Of a stretch of 64,000 bases of DNA, positions 19,392-28,390 are shown piece by piece. The notes beneath the pieces are model-generated. The model did no database searches and had not been told where the DNA came from. It saw nothing but the letters and a program-made list of their open reading frames with translations. Position 1 is the stretch's first letter; every line of letters begins with the position of its first letter. The position numbers and the translations under genes were made by a program. Origin of the DNA: Kineococcus mangrovi (GTDB lineage: Bacteria > Actinomycetota > Actinomycetes > Actinomycetales > Kineococcaceae); NCBI RefSeq assembly GCF_041320705.1, contig NZ_JBGGTQ010000008.1, positions 124,001 to 188,000 of the forward strand. Direction: 5' to 3'.

Positions 19392-20564
19392 GTGACCGAC
19401 ACGGCGGTCGGCCCGGTACGGGCCCACGCGCAGCAGCCCGCGCCCCGGCGGCAGGAGATGGTCCAGCTCCTCGACGAGCACGGGGTGCGCCACCACGACC
19501 CCGAGCACGACGTCGACCTCTCGCCCGCCGAGCTCCGCGGGCTCTACCGCGAGATGGTGCTCATGCGCCGCCTCGACAGCGAGGCCGAGGCCCTGCAGCG
19601 CAAGGGGCAGCTCGGCCTGTGGGCCGGCAGTCGCGGCCAGGAGGCCTCCCAGGTCGGTGCCGGCCGCGCGGTCCGCCGCCAGGACCAGCTCTTCCCCAGC
19701 TACCGCGACCACGGCGCGCTGCTGGCCCGCGGGGTGGACCCGCTGCACGTCCTCAGCCTCTTCCGCGGCGTCGACCACGGCGGCTGGGACCCGGTCGAGG
19801 TGGGGGTCCACCCCTACACCCTCGTCATCGCCGCGCAGATGCTGCCCGCCGTCGGGTACGCCATGGGCGTGCAGCGCGACGGGGCCGTCGGCACGGGCGA
19901 CCCGGACCGCGACACGGCCGCCATCGCCTTCTTCGGCGACGGCGCCACGTCCCAGGGCGAGGCCGCCGAGGCGCTGAACTGGGCGTCGGTCTTCAACGCC
20001 CCGGTCGTCTTCTTCTGCCAGAACAACCAGTGGGCCATCTCCGAGCCGGTCTCGCGCCAGTCGCCCGTCCCGCTGCACCGGCGGGCCGAGGGCGCCGGGA
20101 TGCCCGGCGTGCTCGTCGACGGCAACGACGTGCTCGCCGTTCTGTCCGTCGTGCGCAGCGCGCTGGACCGCGCCCGCGGCGGCGGCGGCCCCACCTTCGT
20201 GGAGTCCTTCACCTTCCGGATGGGGGCGCACACGACGTCGGACGACCCGACCCGCTACCGCCTCGCCGCCGAGGTCGACGCCTGGCGCGAGAAGGACCCG
20301 ATCGACCGCCTGCGGACGTACCTGACCGCCGAGGGCGAGCTGGACGAGGAGTTCGAGACCGCCCTCGCGGCCGAGAGCGAGGCCTTCGCGGTGCGGCTGC
20401 GCGAGGGCGTGCCCGCCCTGCAGGACCCCGCCCCGGCCTCCATGTTCGACCACGCCTACGCCGAACCCCACCCCCAGGTGCTCGCCGAGCGCGACGAGTT
20501 CCTCGCCGCCTGGGAGCAGCAGGACGCCGACGCACACGCCGCAGCTCACGGAGGGACGCGCTGA
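19392..20564 (+). CDS. Thiamine-dependent 2-oxoacid dehydrogenase E1 alpha subunit (pyruvate or branched-chain type)
   Basis: The alpha half of the decarboxylase component of a 2-oxoacid dehydrogenase complex; it forms the alpha2beta2 E1 with the next gene. The thiamine-diphosphate motif is GDGATSQGEAAEALNWA...NN, followed by the phosphorylation-loop-like region AHTTSDDPTRYR. The length of 390 residues is normal. The GTG start at 19392 is preceded by GGAGG. The stop overlaps the ATG of E1 beta by one base (TGATG). Sequence alone does not separate pyruvate from branched-chain substrates. Expression is probably controlled by the double palindrome upstream. Confidence 0.9.
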   Translation: MTDTAVGPVRAHAQQPAPRRQEMVQLLDEHGVRHHDPEHDVDLSPAELRGLYREMVLMRRLDSEAEALQRKGQLGLWAGSRGQEASQVGAGRAVRRQDQLFPSYRDHGALLARGVDPLHVLSLFRGVDHGGWDPVEVGVHPYTLVIAAQMLPAVGYAMGVQRDGAVGTGDPDRDTAAIAFFGDGATSQGEAAEALNWASVFNAPVVFFCQNNQWAISEPVSRQSPVPLHRRAEGAGMPGVLVDGNDVLAVLSVVRSALDRARGGGGPTFVESFTFRMGAHTTSDDPTRYRLAAEVDAWREKDPIDRLRTYLTAEGELDEEFETALAAESEAFAVRLREGVPALQDPAPASMFDHAYAEPHPQVLAERDEFLAAWEQQDADAHAAAHGGTR

Positions 20565-21547
20565 TGGAGACCATGGCGATCGGCCGCGCGATCAACGCCG
20601 GCCTGCGAGCGGCGATGGACCGCGACCCGCGGGTCCTGCTCATGGGTGAGGACATCGGCGCCCTCGGCGGGGTGTTCCGCGTCACCGACGGCCTGCAGAA
20701 GGACTTCGGCGAGGACCGCGTCATCGACACCCCGCTCGCCGAGGCCGGCATCGTCGGCACCGCGATCGGGATGGCGCTGCGCGGGTACCGCCCCGTCTGC
20801 GAGATGCAGTTCAACGGGTTCGTGTTCCCCGCGTTCAACCAGATCACGACCCAGCTGGCCAAGCTGCGCGCGCGTTCCCGGGGCCGGCTGTCGGTGCCCG
20901 TCGTCCTGCGCATCCCCAGCGGCGGCGGCATCGGGTCGGTCGAGCACCACTCCGAGAGCCCCGAGGTCCTCTTCGCCCACACCGCCGGGTTGCGGGTCGT
21001 CGCCCCCAGCACCCCGCACGACGCGTACTGGATGGTCCAGCAGTCCATCGCCTCGGCCGACCCCGTGCTGTTCCTCGAACCCGAACGCCGCTACTGGCAG
21101 AAGGGCGAGGTCGACACCGACCTCGGTCCGGGCCAGGTCACCCCGCTGCACCGGGCCCGCGTCCTGCGGCCCGGCACGGACGCGACCCTGGTCGCCTACG
21201 GGCCGACGACGCAGCTCGCCCTGGACGCCGCGGCCGCCGCCGCGCAGGACGGCACCGAGCTCGAGGTGGTCGACCTGCGCTCGATCTCCCCGCTCGACGT
21301 CGACACGGTCGCGGAGTCGGTGCGCCGCACCGGCCGCCTCGTCACCGTCTCCGAGGCGCCCACGTTCCACGGGCCGATGGCCGAACTCGCCGCGCGCATC
21401 CAGGAGTCGTGCTTCTACTCCCTGGAGGCCCCCGTCAAGCGCGTCGGCGGCTGGCACCTGCCCTACCCGGTCGCCCGGGTGGAGGAGCACTACCTGCCGT
21501 CGGTCGACCGCGTGCTCGACGCCGTCGAGCAGTCGCTGGCCGCCTGA
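20564..21547 (+). CDS. 2-oxoacid dehydrogenase E1 beta subunit
   Basis: The 327-residue beta subunit of E1. It has the transketolase-like pyrimidine domain with [17 protein letters not shown], the conserved [17 protein letters not shown], the [10 protein letters not shown] active-site loop, and a C-terminal domain with [15 protein letters not shown]. All are typical of PdhB/BkdB. It starts one base into the previous stop and ends 26 bases before E2, in line with the fixed E1alpha-E1beta-E2 order of branched-chain-type operons. Confidence 0.91.
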   Translation: METMAIGRAINAGLRAAMDRDPRVLLMGEDIGALGGVFRVTDGLQKDFGEDRVIDTPLAEAGIVGTAIGMALRGYRPVCEMQFNGFVFPAFNQITTQLAKLRARSRGRLSVPVVLRIPSGGGIGSVEHHSESPEVLFAHTAGLRVVAPSTPHDAYWMVQQSIASADPVLFLEPERRYWQKGEVDTDLGPGQVTPLHRARVLRPGTDATLVAYGPTTQLALDAAAAAAQDGTELEVVDLRSISPLDVDTVAESVRRTGRLVTVSEAPTFHGPMAELAARIQESCFYSLEAPVKRVGGWHLPYPVARVEEHYLPSVDRVLDAVEQSLAA

Positions 21548-21573
21548 GAAACCCCTACCCCCGAAGGACTCCG

Positions 21574-22854
21574 TTGAACCAGCGGTTCGCCCTGCCCGAC
21601 GTCGGTGAAGGCCTCGCCGAGGCCGAGATCGTCTCCTGGAAGGTCCGGCCCGGTGACACCGTCGCCGTGAACGACGTCCTCGTCGAGATCGAGACGGCGA
21701 AGTCGCTCGTGGAACTGCCGAGCCCGTGGGCCGGCACGGTCGCCGAACTCCTCGCGGCCGAGGGCGACACCGTCGAGGTCGGCACGGACATCGTCGTCGT
21801 CAGCGACGGTTCGGCGACCCCGGAACCCGCGCCGGCACCGGCCACCCCGGAACCCGAGGCGGCTCCTGCGCAGGACGGGTCGGGTGCGACCCTCGTCGGG
21901 TACGGGACGAAGGAGAGCGCCCCCCGGCGCCGCCGCGGGACCCCGGCGCCTGCTCCCGCCCCGAGCGCCCCGGCCGTCCCCGCCGAGGTGCACGTCCTGG
22001 CCAAACCCCCCGTGCGCAAGCTCGCGCGCGACCTCGGCGTCGACCTCACCGCGGCGACGCCCACGGGCCCGGGGGGCACGGTGAGCCGCGCCGACGTCCT
22101 CGCGCTGGTGCCCGCCACGCCCGCCGAACCCGAGCGGCGCTTCGTCGAGCACGAACGCGAACGACACGTCCCGATCCGCGGTGTCCGCAAGGCGACGGCC
22201 GCGGCGATGGTGGAGAGCGCGTTCTCGGCCCCGCACGTCACCGTGTTCACGACCGTCGACGCGACCCGCACGATGAAACTGGTGCAGCGGCTCAAGACCG
22301 ACCCGGAGTACGCCGGCATCCGCGTCTCGCCCCTGCTGCTCGTGGCCAAGGCGCTGCTCGTGGCGGCCAAGCGCAACCCCGACATCAACTCCACGTGGGA
22401 CGAGGCCAACCAGGTCATCGTCGTGAAGAACTACGTGAACCTCGGCATCGCCGTCGCCACCCCGCGCGGTCTGCTCGTCCCGAACGTCAAGGACGCCGAC
22501 GACATGTCGCTCAAGGAGCTCGCCGTCCACCTGGGTGAACTGGCCGCGACGGCCCGGGAGGGCAAGGCGAAACCTCGCGACCTGGCCGAGGGCACCATCA
22601 CCATCACCAACGTCGGGACGTTCGGGATCGACACGGGGACGCCGATCCTCAACCCCGGCGAGGCGGCGATCCTCGCGGTCGGCAAGATCTCCCAGCGGCC
22701 GTGGGTGCACAAGGGCAAGGTCAAACCCCGCTACCTGGCTCAGCTCGGCCTGTCGTTCGACCACCGCATGCTGGACGGGGAGAGCGGGTCCCGCGCCCTG
22801 GCCGACATCGCCGCCGTCCTGGAGGACCCGGCCCGCGCGCTCACCTGGAGCTGA
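21574..22854 (+). CDS. Dihydrolipoamide acyltransferase (E2 component)
   Basis: The acyltransferase core of the complex, 426 residues. One lipoyl domain (residues ~1-78) has the lipoylated Lys in [13 protein letters not shown] Pro/Ala-rich linker follows. The E1/E3-binding domain reads [15 protein letters not shown]. The catalytic domain ends with the [10 protein letters not shown] motif carrying the active-site His and Asp. The start appears to be TTG at 21574, five bases after AAGGA; no ATG or GTG gives a sensible N-terminus. E3 (lipoamide dehydrogenase) is not in the window and must be supplied from elsewhere. Confidence 0.9.
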   Translation: MNQRFALPDVGEGLAEAEIVSWKVRPGDTVAVNDVLVEIETAKSLVELPSPWAGTVAELLAAEGDTVEVGTDIVVVSDGSATPEPAPAPATPEPEAAPAQDGSGATLVGYGTKESAPRRRRGTPAPAPAPSAPAVPAEVHVLAKPPVRKLARDLGVDLTAATPTGPGGTVSRADVLALVPATPAEPERRFVEHERERHVPIRGVRKATAAAMVESAFSAPHVTVFTTVDATRTMKLVQRLKTDPEYAGIRVSPLLLVAKALLVAAKRNPDINSTWDEANQVIVVKNYVNLGIAVATPRGLLVPNVKDADDMSLKELAVHLGELAATAREGKAKPRDLAEGTITITNVGTFGIDTGTPILNPGEAAILAVGKISQRPWVHKGKVKPRYLAQLGLSFDHRMLDGESGSRALADIAAVLEDPARALTWS

Positions 22855-22883
22855 CCGCTGCCGGCGGCAGGGGGTGGCCCGGG

Positions 22884-22899
22884 CGGGGGCTCACCCCCG
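22884..22899. terminator. Short hairpin between convergent genes
   Basis: CGGGGG at 22884-22889 and CCCCCG at 22894-22899 form a 6-bp stem with a CTCA loop. It lies in the 50-base gap between the E2 stop and the stop of the convergent lyase, where a shared terminator is expected. It is small and has no T-tract, so this is tentative. Confidence 0.4.
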
Positions 22900-22904
22900 G
22901 CTCG

Positions 22905-23756
22905 TCACAGGGGGCGGATGCCGTAGGCGTCGGCGAGTTCCTGGATGCGGCGGGCGCGACCCAGGCGCGGCAGGTCCGAGCCGTCGCGGACGACGCCGCC
23001 GCTGCGCTCGAAGTCGGCGATGAAGTCGCGCGCCCACGTGGCGTCCGAGACGTTGGGGCTCATGACCTCGTTGATGACGTAGGTCTGCTCGGCGTCCAGG
23101 CACAGCTTGCCCATCATGCCCATCGCGACGCCGACGCCGGAGGCCTCGCGCAGCTCGGGGTGACCACCGCCGGTGGTGGGTCCGTCGATCGGTCCGGGCA
23201 GCTTGCCGATGGCGCTGGCGATGACGAGCTTCGTGCGCGGGTAGGCCATCGCCATGTCCTCCGCGCTGGCCCCGGTGTCGCGGCGGTAGTCGCCGGAGCC
23301 GAACGCGAGCCGGAACGTGCCCTTGGCGCAGGCGATCTCGCGGGCGGCCTCGATGCCGAGCGCGGACTCGCACAGGGCGACGACGGGGACGGACCCGCCG
23401 AGGGCGTGCCAGGTCGCCTCGACCTGCTCACCGGCCTCGGTCTTGGCGAGCATGACGCCCAGGAGGTTCGGGACGCCCTTGAGCGCGTCGACGTCGTCGC
23501 GCCAGTGCGGGGTCGTCACGTCGTTGATGCGGACGAACGCCTGCCCGCCGCCCGCGAGCCACTCGATCGAGTCGGCACGCGCGGAGTCCTTGCGGCTGGG
23601 GTCCACCGCGTCCTCGATGTCCAGGACGACCTGGTCGGCGCGCGAGCGCGCGGCCACGTCGAAGAGGTCCGTGCGGGTCGCGTTCACGAGCAGCCACGTC
23701 CGCGCGTACTTGGGCTCGACGATGTGCACCTGGCGTTCGGCGGGTTCTGCGGTCAT
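22905..23756 (-). CDS. HpcH/HpaI aldolase / CitE-like CoA ester lyase
   Basis: A 283-residue TIM-barrel lyase related to the citrate lyase beta subunit. It has the metal-binding VVLDIEDAVDPSRKD and ALCESALGIEAAREIA regions and the FGSGDYRRDTG strand. Stand-alone CitE-like proteins cleave or hydrolyse acyl-CoA compounds such as malyl-CoA, citramalyl-CoA or methylmalyl-CoA. The exact substrate is not evident. It faces the E2 gene tail-to-tail and lies just downstream of the amidohydrolase on the same strand, about 70 bases away. Confidence 0.82.
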   Translation of the reverse strand: MTAEPAERQVHIVEPKYARTWLLVNATRTDLFDVAARSRADQVVLDIEDAVDPSRKDSARADSIEWLAGGGQAFVRINDVTTPHWRDDVDALKGVPNLLGVMLAKTEAGEQVEATWHALGGSVPVVALCESALGIEAAREIACAKGTFRLAFGSGDYRRDTGASAEDMAMAYPRTKLVIASAIGKLPGPIDGPTTGGGHPELREASGVGVAMGMMGKLCLDAEQTYVINEVMSPNVSDATWARDFIADFERSGGVVRDGSDLPRLGRARRIQELADAYGIRPL

Positions 23757-23825
23757 GGCACCCGACCGTAGCGCCGCCGCGACGGTGGGTCCGTCCGGCC
23801 GGCACGCCGAGTGGGGAGTCTCACG

Positions 23826-25181
23826 TCACCCCCGGGCCAGGACCCGTCCGCGGGCGGCGACGAGGTCGGCCACGGCCCGGTCGACGTCGGTGGTGCGCAG
23901 CCGCCCGTCCTCCACGACGACCCGGCCCTCGACGGTCGACAGCGCCAGCGGTGGGGTCGGTCCCACGACGAGCGCGACGACGGGGTCGTCGAGGTCGGCG
24001 TGACCGAGGCCGGTGAGGTCCCACAGGGCCAGGTCGGCCCGCTTGCCCACCTCGATCGAGCCGATCTCGCCGTCCCGCCCCAGGCACGTGGCCCCGCCGA
24101 CGGTCGCCGCGCGCAGCGCGTCGCGGGCGGAGACAGCGGTCGGACCGCCGACGGCGCGGGCGACGTAGAGCATCTGCCGCAGCTCGTCGGCGAGGCTGCC
24201 CTGCTCGCTGGAGGCCGCGCCGTCCACGCCGAGGCCGACGGGGACGCCGGCGGCCAGCAGGTCGCGGGTCCGCGCGATGCCCGCGCCGAGCCGGGCGTTG
24301 GAGCTGGGGCAGTGCGCCACCGACGTGCCGGTGCGGGCGAGCGTGGCGATGTCGGGGTCGGACAGGTGGACGCAGTGGGCCAGCCAGACGTCCGGGCCCA
24401 GCCAGCCGAGGTCCTCCAGGACCTCGACGGGGCGGCGGCCGAAGGTCTGGGCGCAGTACTCCTCCTCGTCGGCGGTCTCGGCGAGGTGGGTGTGCCGGCG
24501 GATGCCGAGCTCGGCGGCCTGGGCGGCGCTCTGGCGCAGCAGGTCGGGGGAGACGGAGAACGGGGAGCAGGGGGCGGCGCCCACCCGCACCATCGCGCCC
24601 GGTGCGGGGTCGTGGAAGCGGGCGACGGCGTCGGCCGTCGCGGCCAGGACCGCGTCGACGGTCTCCACGACGGAGTCCGGCGGCAGTCCGCCGGCGGCGG
24701 CGCCGAGGTCCATCGAGCCGCGGGTGGGGGAGAAGCGCAGGCCGACCGTGCGCGCCGCCTCGACGGTCGCGGCGAGCTGGTCGCCGCCGTCGCGGGGGTG
24801 CAGGTAGTGGTGGTCGCTCGTCGTCGTGCAGCCGGTGAGGGCGAGGCGCGCCAGGCCCGCCCGGGCGGCGGCCTCGACGTCCGCGGCGTCCAGGCGCGCC
24901 CACACCGGGTACAGCGTCGTCAGCCACTCGAACAGGCCCGCGTCGACGGCGAAACCCCGGGTGGCCCACTGGTAGAGGTGGTGGTGGGTGTTGACGAACC
25001 CCGGCGTCAGCAGGTGCCCGCGGCCGTCGAGGACCCGGTCCGCGGTGGTCCCGGGCGGCGGGTCACCCGGCCCGACGGCGGCGACGACGCCGTCCTCCAC
25101 GACGACGAAACCCCTCCGGTGTTCCGTGCCGGAGGGGTCGACGGTGGCCACGGCGGCCCCGGTGATCAGCAGGGTCGGCAT
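23826..25181 (-). CDS. Amidohydrolase, 8-oxoguanine-deaminase-like
   Basis: A 451-residue metal-dependent deaminase of the TrzN/AtzA/guanine deaminase group. Metal ligands are seen in NTHHHLYQ, HTHLAET, CVHLSD and GLGVDGAASSEQ. The NTHHHLYQ motif and the surrounding ATRGFAVDAGLFEWL are the form found in 8-oxoguanine deaminases, which return oxidised guanine to uric acid. An ATG at 25181 gives the usual MPTLLITGAAVAT start with the two-strand N-terminal domain. It might act in purine salvage or repair; it could equally be an S-adenosylhomocysteine-type deaminase. Confidence 0.8.
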   Translation of the reverse strand: MPTLLITGAAVATVDPSGTEHRRGFVVVEDGVVAAVGPGDPPPGTTADRVLDGRGHLLTPGFVNTHHHLYQWATRGFAVDAGLFEWLTTLYPVWARLDAADVEAAARAGLARLALTGCTTTSDHHYLHPRDGGDQLAATVEAARTVGLRFSPTRGSMDLGAAAGGLPPDSVVETVDAVLAATADAVARFHDPAPGAMVRVGAAPCSPFSVSPDLLRQSAAQAAELGIRRHTHLAETADEEEYCAQTFGRRPVEVLEDLGWLGPDVWLAHCVHLSDPDIATLARTGTSVAHCPSSNARLGAGIARTRDLLAAGVPVGLGVDGAASSEQGSLADELRQMLYVARAVGGPTAVSARDALRAATVGGATCLGRDGEIGSIEVGKRADLALWDLTGLGHADLDDPVVALVVGPTPPLALSTVEGRVVVEDGRLRTTDVDRAVADLVAARGRVLARG

Positions 25182-25224
25182 GGGCCGATCCTGCCCGACC
25201 GGGGCCGCCGGGCGGTGCTGGTGC

Positions 25225-25752
25225 TCAGCGACGGCGCGGCGCGCGGTTCTCCGCACCGATCAGCCAGGCCTGCTTCTCCAGGCCGAGGATGAAGCCGTGC
25301 AGCAGGTCGGCGGTCGAGGGGTCCTCGGCGTCGATCGGGTCGTGCACGCGGCGGATGGTGTCGACCGCGCGGCGGGTCATCGCGACGATCGCCTCGACGG
25401 CGGCCCGGGTGTCGATCTCGTCCGCGCCGAAGTCGCCGATGGTCGTGGTGGTCGCGACGGTGGTGGGGCGGGCGTCGGGGACACCGCCGACGGCGCGCAT
25501 GCGCTCGGCCGCGTCGTCGGCGTAGGTGCGTGCGGCGTCGATGAGCTCGTCGAGCTGCAGGTGCAGGTCGCGGAAGTTCGCCCCGACGATGTTCCAGTGG
25601 GCCTGCTTGCCCTGCAGGTGCAGCGCGGTGAGGTCGACGAGGACCTCCTGCAGACCCGAGTTCAGGCGCGAGCTGGCGTCGAAGCCGACGACGGCGCTCT
25701 GGGTGAGGCCGGCGGTGGTGATGTCGTCGATCGTGGTCACGGTGTCCTCCAT
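25225..25752 (-). CDS. dps: DNA-protection ferritin Dps
   Basis: A 175-residue Dps protein. It forms a 12-subunit shell that oxidises and stores iron with hydrogen peroxide and shields DNA in starvation. The ferroxidase signature is H52-W and H64-x3-D68 within [20 protein letters not shown]. The C-terminus (ENRAPRRR) is basic and may bind DNA. It lies 40 bases downstream of the Fur-family gene on the same strand. That pairing suggests shared control through the palindrome at the Fur promoter. Confidence 0.92.
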   Translation of the reverse strand: MEDTVTTIDDITTAGLTQSAVVGFDASSRLNSGLQEVLVDLTALHLQGKQAHWNIVGANFRDLHLQLDELIDAARTYADDAAERMRAVGGVPDARPTTVATTTTIGDFGADEIDTRAAVEAIVAMTRRAVDTIRRVHDPIDAEDPSTADLLHGFILGLEKQAWLIGAENRAPRRR

Positions 25753-25792
25753 GAGTGGGGTGTCGGGTCGGGGGTTCAGCGGGTGCGGGGGT

Positions 25793-26230
25793 TCAACGGG
25801 GTGCGGGGGCGCAGTCGGTGCACAGCCCCCACCACGTGACCTCCGCCTGGTGGACGACCGGGAAGCCCGGCGCCTCCGCGGGGGTCAGGCAGGGACTCGT
25901 GCCGACGGCGCACGGGACGTCGACGACGGTCCCGCACCCGCGGCAGACCAGGTGGTGGTGCTCGCCCGCCACCGCCGTCTCGTAGCGCGGGGTCGAGCCC
26001 GCCGGTTGGATGCTGCGCAGGAGGCCCGTCCGGGTCAGGTCCTCCAGCACGTTGTAGAGGCTCTGCCGGGACATGCGGTGACCCGCCGTCCCGAGCAGCT
26101 CGGCCAGTCCCGCGGCGGTCACGTGCGGGTGGTCGGCCACGGCTTCCAGGACCGTCCGCCGCGGGGCCGTGCTGCGCAGGCCGGCCTCGCGCAGCACCTC
26201 CTCCGGGGGGGTGCGGTCGGTCGGCGTCAT
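25793..26230 (-). CDS. Fur-family metalloregulator
   Basis: A 145-residue iron- or peroxide-sensing repressor. The N-terminal winged helix ([19 protein letters not shown] ... [12 protein letters not shown]) is followed by the dimer/metal domain with [10 protein letters not shown] and a final CTDC zinc pair. The ATG at 26230 is taken because the upstream GTG lies inside the operator palindrome and no ribosome site precedes either. The message may have a very short leader. Neighbouring dps supports a peroxide-responsive (FurA/PerR-like) role, but the sensing metal cannot be told from sequence. Confidence 0.88.
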   Translation of the reverse strand: MTPTDRTPPEEVLREAGLRSTAPRRTVLEAVADHPHVTAAGLAELLGTAGHRMSRQSLYNVLEDLTRTGLLRSIQPAGSTPRYETAVAGEHHHLVCRGCGTVVDVPCAVGTSPCLTPAEAPGFPVVHQAEVTWWGLCTDCAPAPR

Positions 26231-26242
26231 GGTTCGAGAGTA

Positions 26243-26273
26243 CACCTTCTTTGGACTGTGTCAAAAGAAGGTG
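26243..26273. promoter_or_regulatory. Large palindromic operator at the Fur promoter
   Basis: A 31-base near-perfect palindrome centred at 26258. The outer arms are CACCTTCTTT (26243-26252) and AAAGAAGGTG (26264-26273). Inside them, GAC and GTC also pair, leaving only two mismatched pairs and one central base. It is unusually A/T-rich for this DNA and ends 13 bases before the Fur ATG. This placement suits Fur autorepression, extending to dps downstream. Confidence 0.8.
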
Positions 26274-26324
26274 AGGCTCGCTTTCGTTCGGTCAGCCTCA
26301 CCACATCGTCTGCCGCAGAACGGG

Positions 26325-26358
26325 GCAGGGCCCCGGAGCGGGTGCTCCGGGGCCCTGC
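26325..26358 (-). terminator. Terminator after the MFS gene
   Basis: A perfect 15-bp stem, GCAGGGCCCCGGAGC at 26325-26339 and GCTCCGGGGCCCTGC at 26344-26358, with a GGGT loop. It begins 17 bases past the MFS stop on the minus strand. It separates that unit from the Fur promoter. No T-tract. Confidence 0.75.
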
Positions 26359-26374
26359 GGGGGTGTGCGTGCTG

Positions 26375-28390
26375 TCAGTTCTGCGCGCCGAGCTCCTCGC
26401 GCGCGGGGACGTCCTCGCTCGCCCCGGCGTGCCGGCCGCGCGGGGTGGCGGCGTCCTCGCCGAGCGCCGCCTCGATCGAGGCCTCGTCGAGGCCGAGGTC
26501 GCGCAGGTTCTCCACCGCCGCGTCGAACGCGGCCTCGCGGCGCTCCGCCTCCAGGGCCAGCTCGGCCATGGCCTGCTGGGCCGCCTTGGCCTGCTGGACC
26601 CCGCTGCGGAGGCGTTCGGCCAGTTCCCCGGGGGCCATCGACTCGTTCACGGGCTCGACGGTAGCGACGCCGGCGGCGACCGCGCCACCGCTGGTCGCCA
26701 GCGGCGCACCGGCCGCCTGGGCGGGGGAGGCGGCCGCGGCGGTCGCGGTGCCGACCGGGCTCTGGTCGGTGCCCTCGGGGGCCGGGCCGGCGGCCGCCGG
26801 TGCGCCGCCCTTCAGGGGCAGCGACGGCAGGAACAGCATGGTGACCAGACCGGCCAGCATGACGAACGTCGCGACGAGGTAGATCGTGCTCGTCGACTCG
26901 GTGAACCCGACCTTGAACGGGTGGGCCAGGACGCTCGGCAGCTGCCCCAGGACCGAGGTGTCGTCGGTCGCGCGGCCCAGCGTGGCCTGCAGGTCCCCGC
27001 CCCAGGTCTGCAGCGCCCGGCCGAACTCCGGGGTGGTGGACGCCGACTCGTAGGAGCTGGAGACCTTCTCGCCCAGGGTGGAGAACAGGATCGAGAGGAA
27101 CACCGCGGTGCCGAGCGTGCCGCCCATCTGGCGGAAGAACGTCACCGAACTGGTGGCGACGCCCAGTTCGCTGCGCTTGGCCGCGTTCTGGACGGCCAGG
27201 ATGACCGGCTGCATGTTGCCGCCCAGGCCCCAGCCCATGATCAGCATGACGATCATCGTCTGCCAGATCGGGGTGTCGGCGTTCACGCGGGAGAACAGGA
27301 ACAGGGCGACGACCATGAGGCCGGTGCCGACGACGGGCAGGACCTTGTAGGTGCCGGTGCGGGCGATGAAGCGCCCCGAGAACATGCTCCCGGACATGAT
27401 GCCGACGACGACCGGGAGCATCGCGAGCCCGCCCCTGGTGGGACTGAGGTCCTTGACGACCTGCAGGTACTGCGGCAGGACGGCGAACACCCCGAACATC
27501 CCCATGCCCAGGATGAACGAGCCCAGCGAGCCGACGACGAACGTGCGGCCGCGGAACATCCGCAGCGGCAGCAGGGCCTCGTCGCCGTAGGCGCGTTCGG
27601 CGAGGATGAACCCGACGAGGCCGACGACGCCGATGACGTAGCAGACGATCGACTTGGTGTCGCCCCAGCCCCACTCCCGGCCCTGCTCGGCCACGATGAG
27701 CAGCGGCACCAGGGTCGTGACGAGGGTGAGCGCGCCGGGCCAGTCGATCCGGTGGTGGCTGGACCGCTTGGGCAGGTGCAGGTTCTTGGAGACGACGAGG
27801 AGCGCGAAGGCGCCGATCGGGACGTTGAGCCAGAAGATCCAGCGCCACCCGGCCAGCCCCGCGAGGGAGTCCAGGCCGGAGAAGAACCCGCCGGCGACGG
27901 GCCCGAGCACGCTGGAGGTGCCGAACACCATCATGAAGTAGGCCTGGTACTTGGCCCGCTCCCGCGGCGGGACGATGTCACCGATGATCGTCAGGGCCAG
28001 CGACATCAGGCCACCGGCGCCCAGGCCCTGCAGGGCGCGGAACCCGGCCAGCTCGTACATCGAGGTCGAGATCCCGCACAGGGCGGAACCGACGATGAAG
28101 ATGAGGATGGCGGCGATGAAGAACTTCCGCCGGCCGTACATGTCGGACAACTTGCCGTACAGCGGCGTGGAGATCGTCGACGTGATGAGGAAGGCGGTCG
28201 TGGCCCACGCCTGCAGCGAGAAGCCGTCGAGGTCGTCGGCGATCGTGCGGATGGCCGTCGAGACGATCGTCTGGTCCAGGGCGCCGAGGAACATCCCCAG
28301 CAGCAGGCCGGACAGGATCGCCATGATCTGGCGGTGGGTGAAGACCGGGGCCTCCGGTGCCGGCGCTGCGCCGGCGGTCGTGCTGCTCAT
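26375..28390 (-). CDS. MFS multidrug efflux transporter (DHA2/EmrB-QacA, 14 helices)
   Basis: A 671-residue proton-driven exporter. The first helix carries GALDQTIVSTAIRTI, then STPLYGKLSDMYGRRK (motif A), and GPVAGGFFSG-like motif C. The helix count of about 14 fits the DHA2 family. After the last helix there is an unusual ~120-residue soluble tail: an Ala/Gly-rich linker, then a charged helical region (ELAERLRSGVQQAKAAQQAM, NLRDLGLDEASIEAALGE). Its ATG overlaps the stop of the MarR gene (ATGA), making a coupled regulator-pump operon. Likely substrates are hydrophobic drugs or dyes. Confidence 0.9.
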   Translation of the reverse strand: MSSTTAGAAPAPEAPVFTHRQIMAILSGLLLGMFLGALDQTIVSTAIRTIADDLDGFSLQAWATTAFLITSTISTPLYGKLSDMYGRRKFFIAAILIFIVGSALCGISTSMYELAGFRALQGLGAGGLMSLALTIIGDIVPPRERAKYQAYFMMVFGTSSVLGPVAGGFFSGLDSLAGLAGWRWIFWLNVPIGAFALLVVSKNLHLPKRSSHHRIDWPGALTLVTTLVPLLIVAEQGREWGWGDTKSIVCYVIGVVGLVGFILAERAYGDEALLPLRMFRGRTFVVGSLGSFILGMGMFGVFAVLPQYLQVVKDLSPTRGGLAMLPVVVGIMSGSMFSGRFIARTGTYKVLPVVGTGLMVVALFLFSRVNADTPIWQTMIVMLIMGWGLGGNMQPVILAVQNAAKRSELGVATSSVTFFRQMGGTLGTAVFLSILFSTLGEKVSSSYESASTTPEFGRALQTWGGDLQATLGRATDDTSVLGQLPSVLAHPFKVGFTESTSTIYLVATFVMLAGLVTMLFLPSLPLKGGAPAAAGPAPEGTDQSPVGTATAAAASPAQAAGAPLATSGGAVAAGVATVEPVNESMAPGELAERLRSGVQQAKAAQQAMAELALEAERREAAFDAAVENLRDLGLDEASIEAALGEDAATPRGRHAGASEDVPAREELGAQN

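Noticed and set aside
26560-26650. UBA-like helix triplet in the MFS tail, tempting beside the UBP finger elsewhere in the window
   Set aside because: Only a loose Leu/Ala pattern. The conserved MGF/Y loop of UBA domains is absent, so no ubiquitin-like theme is claimed.
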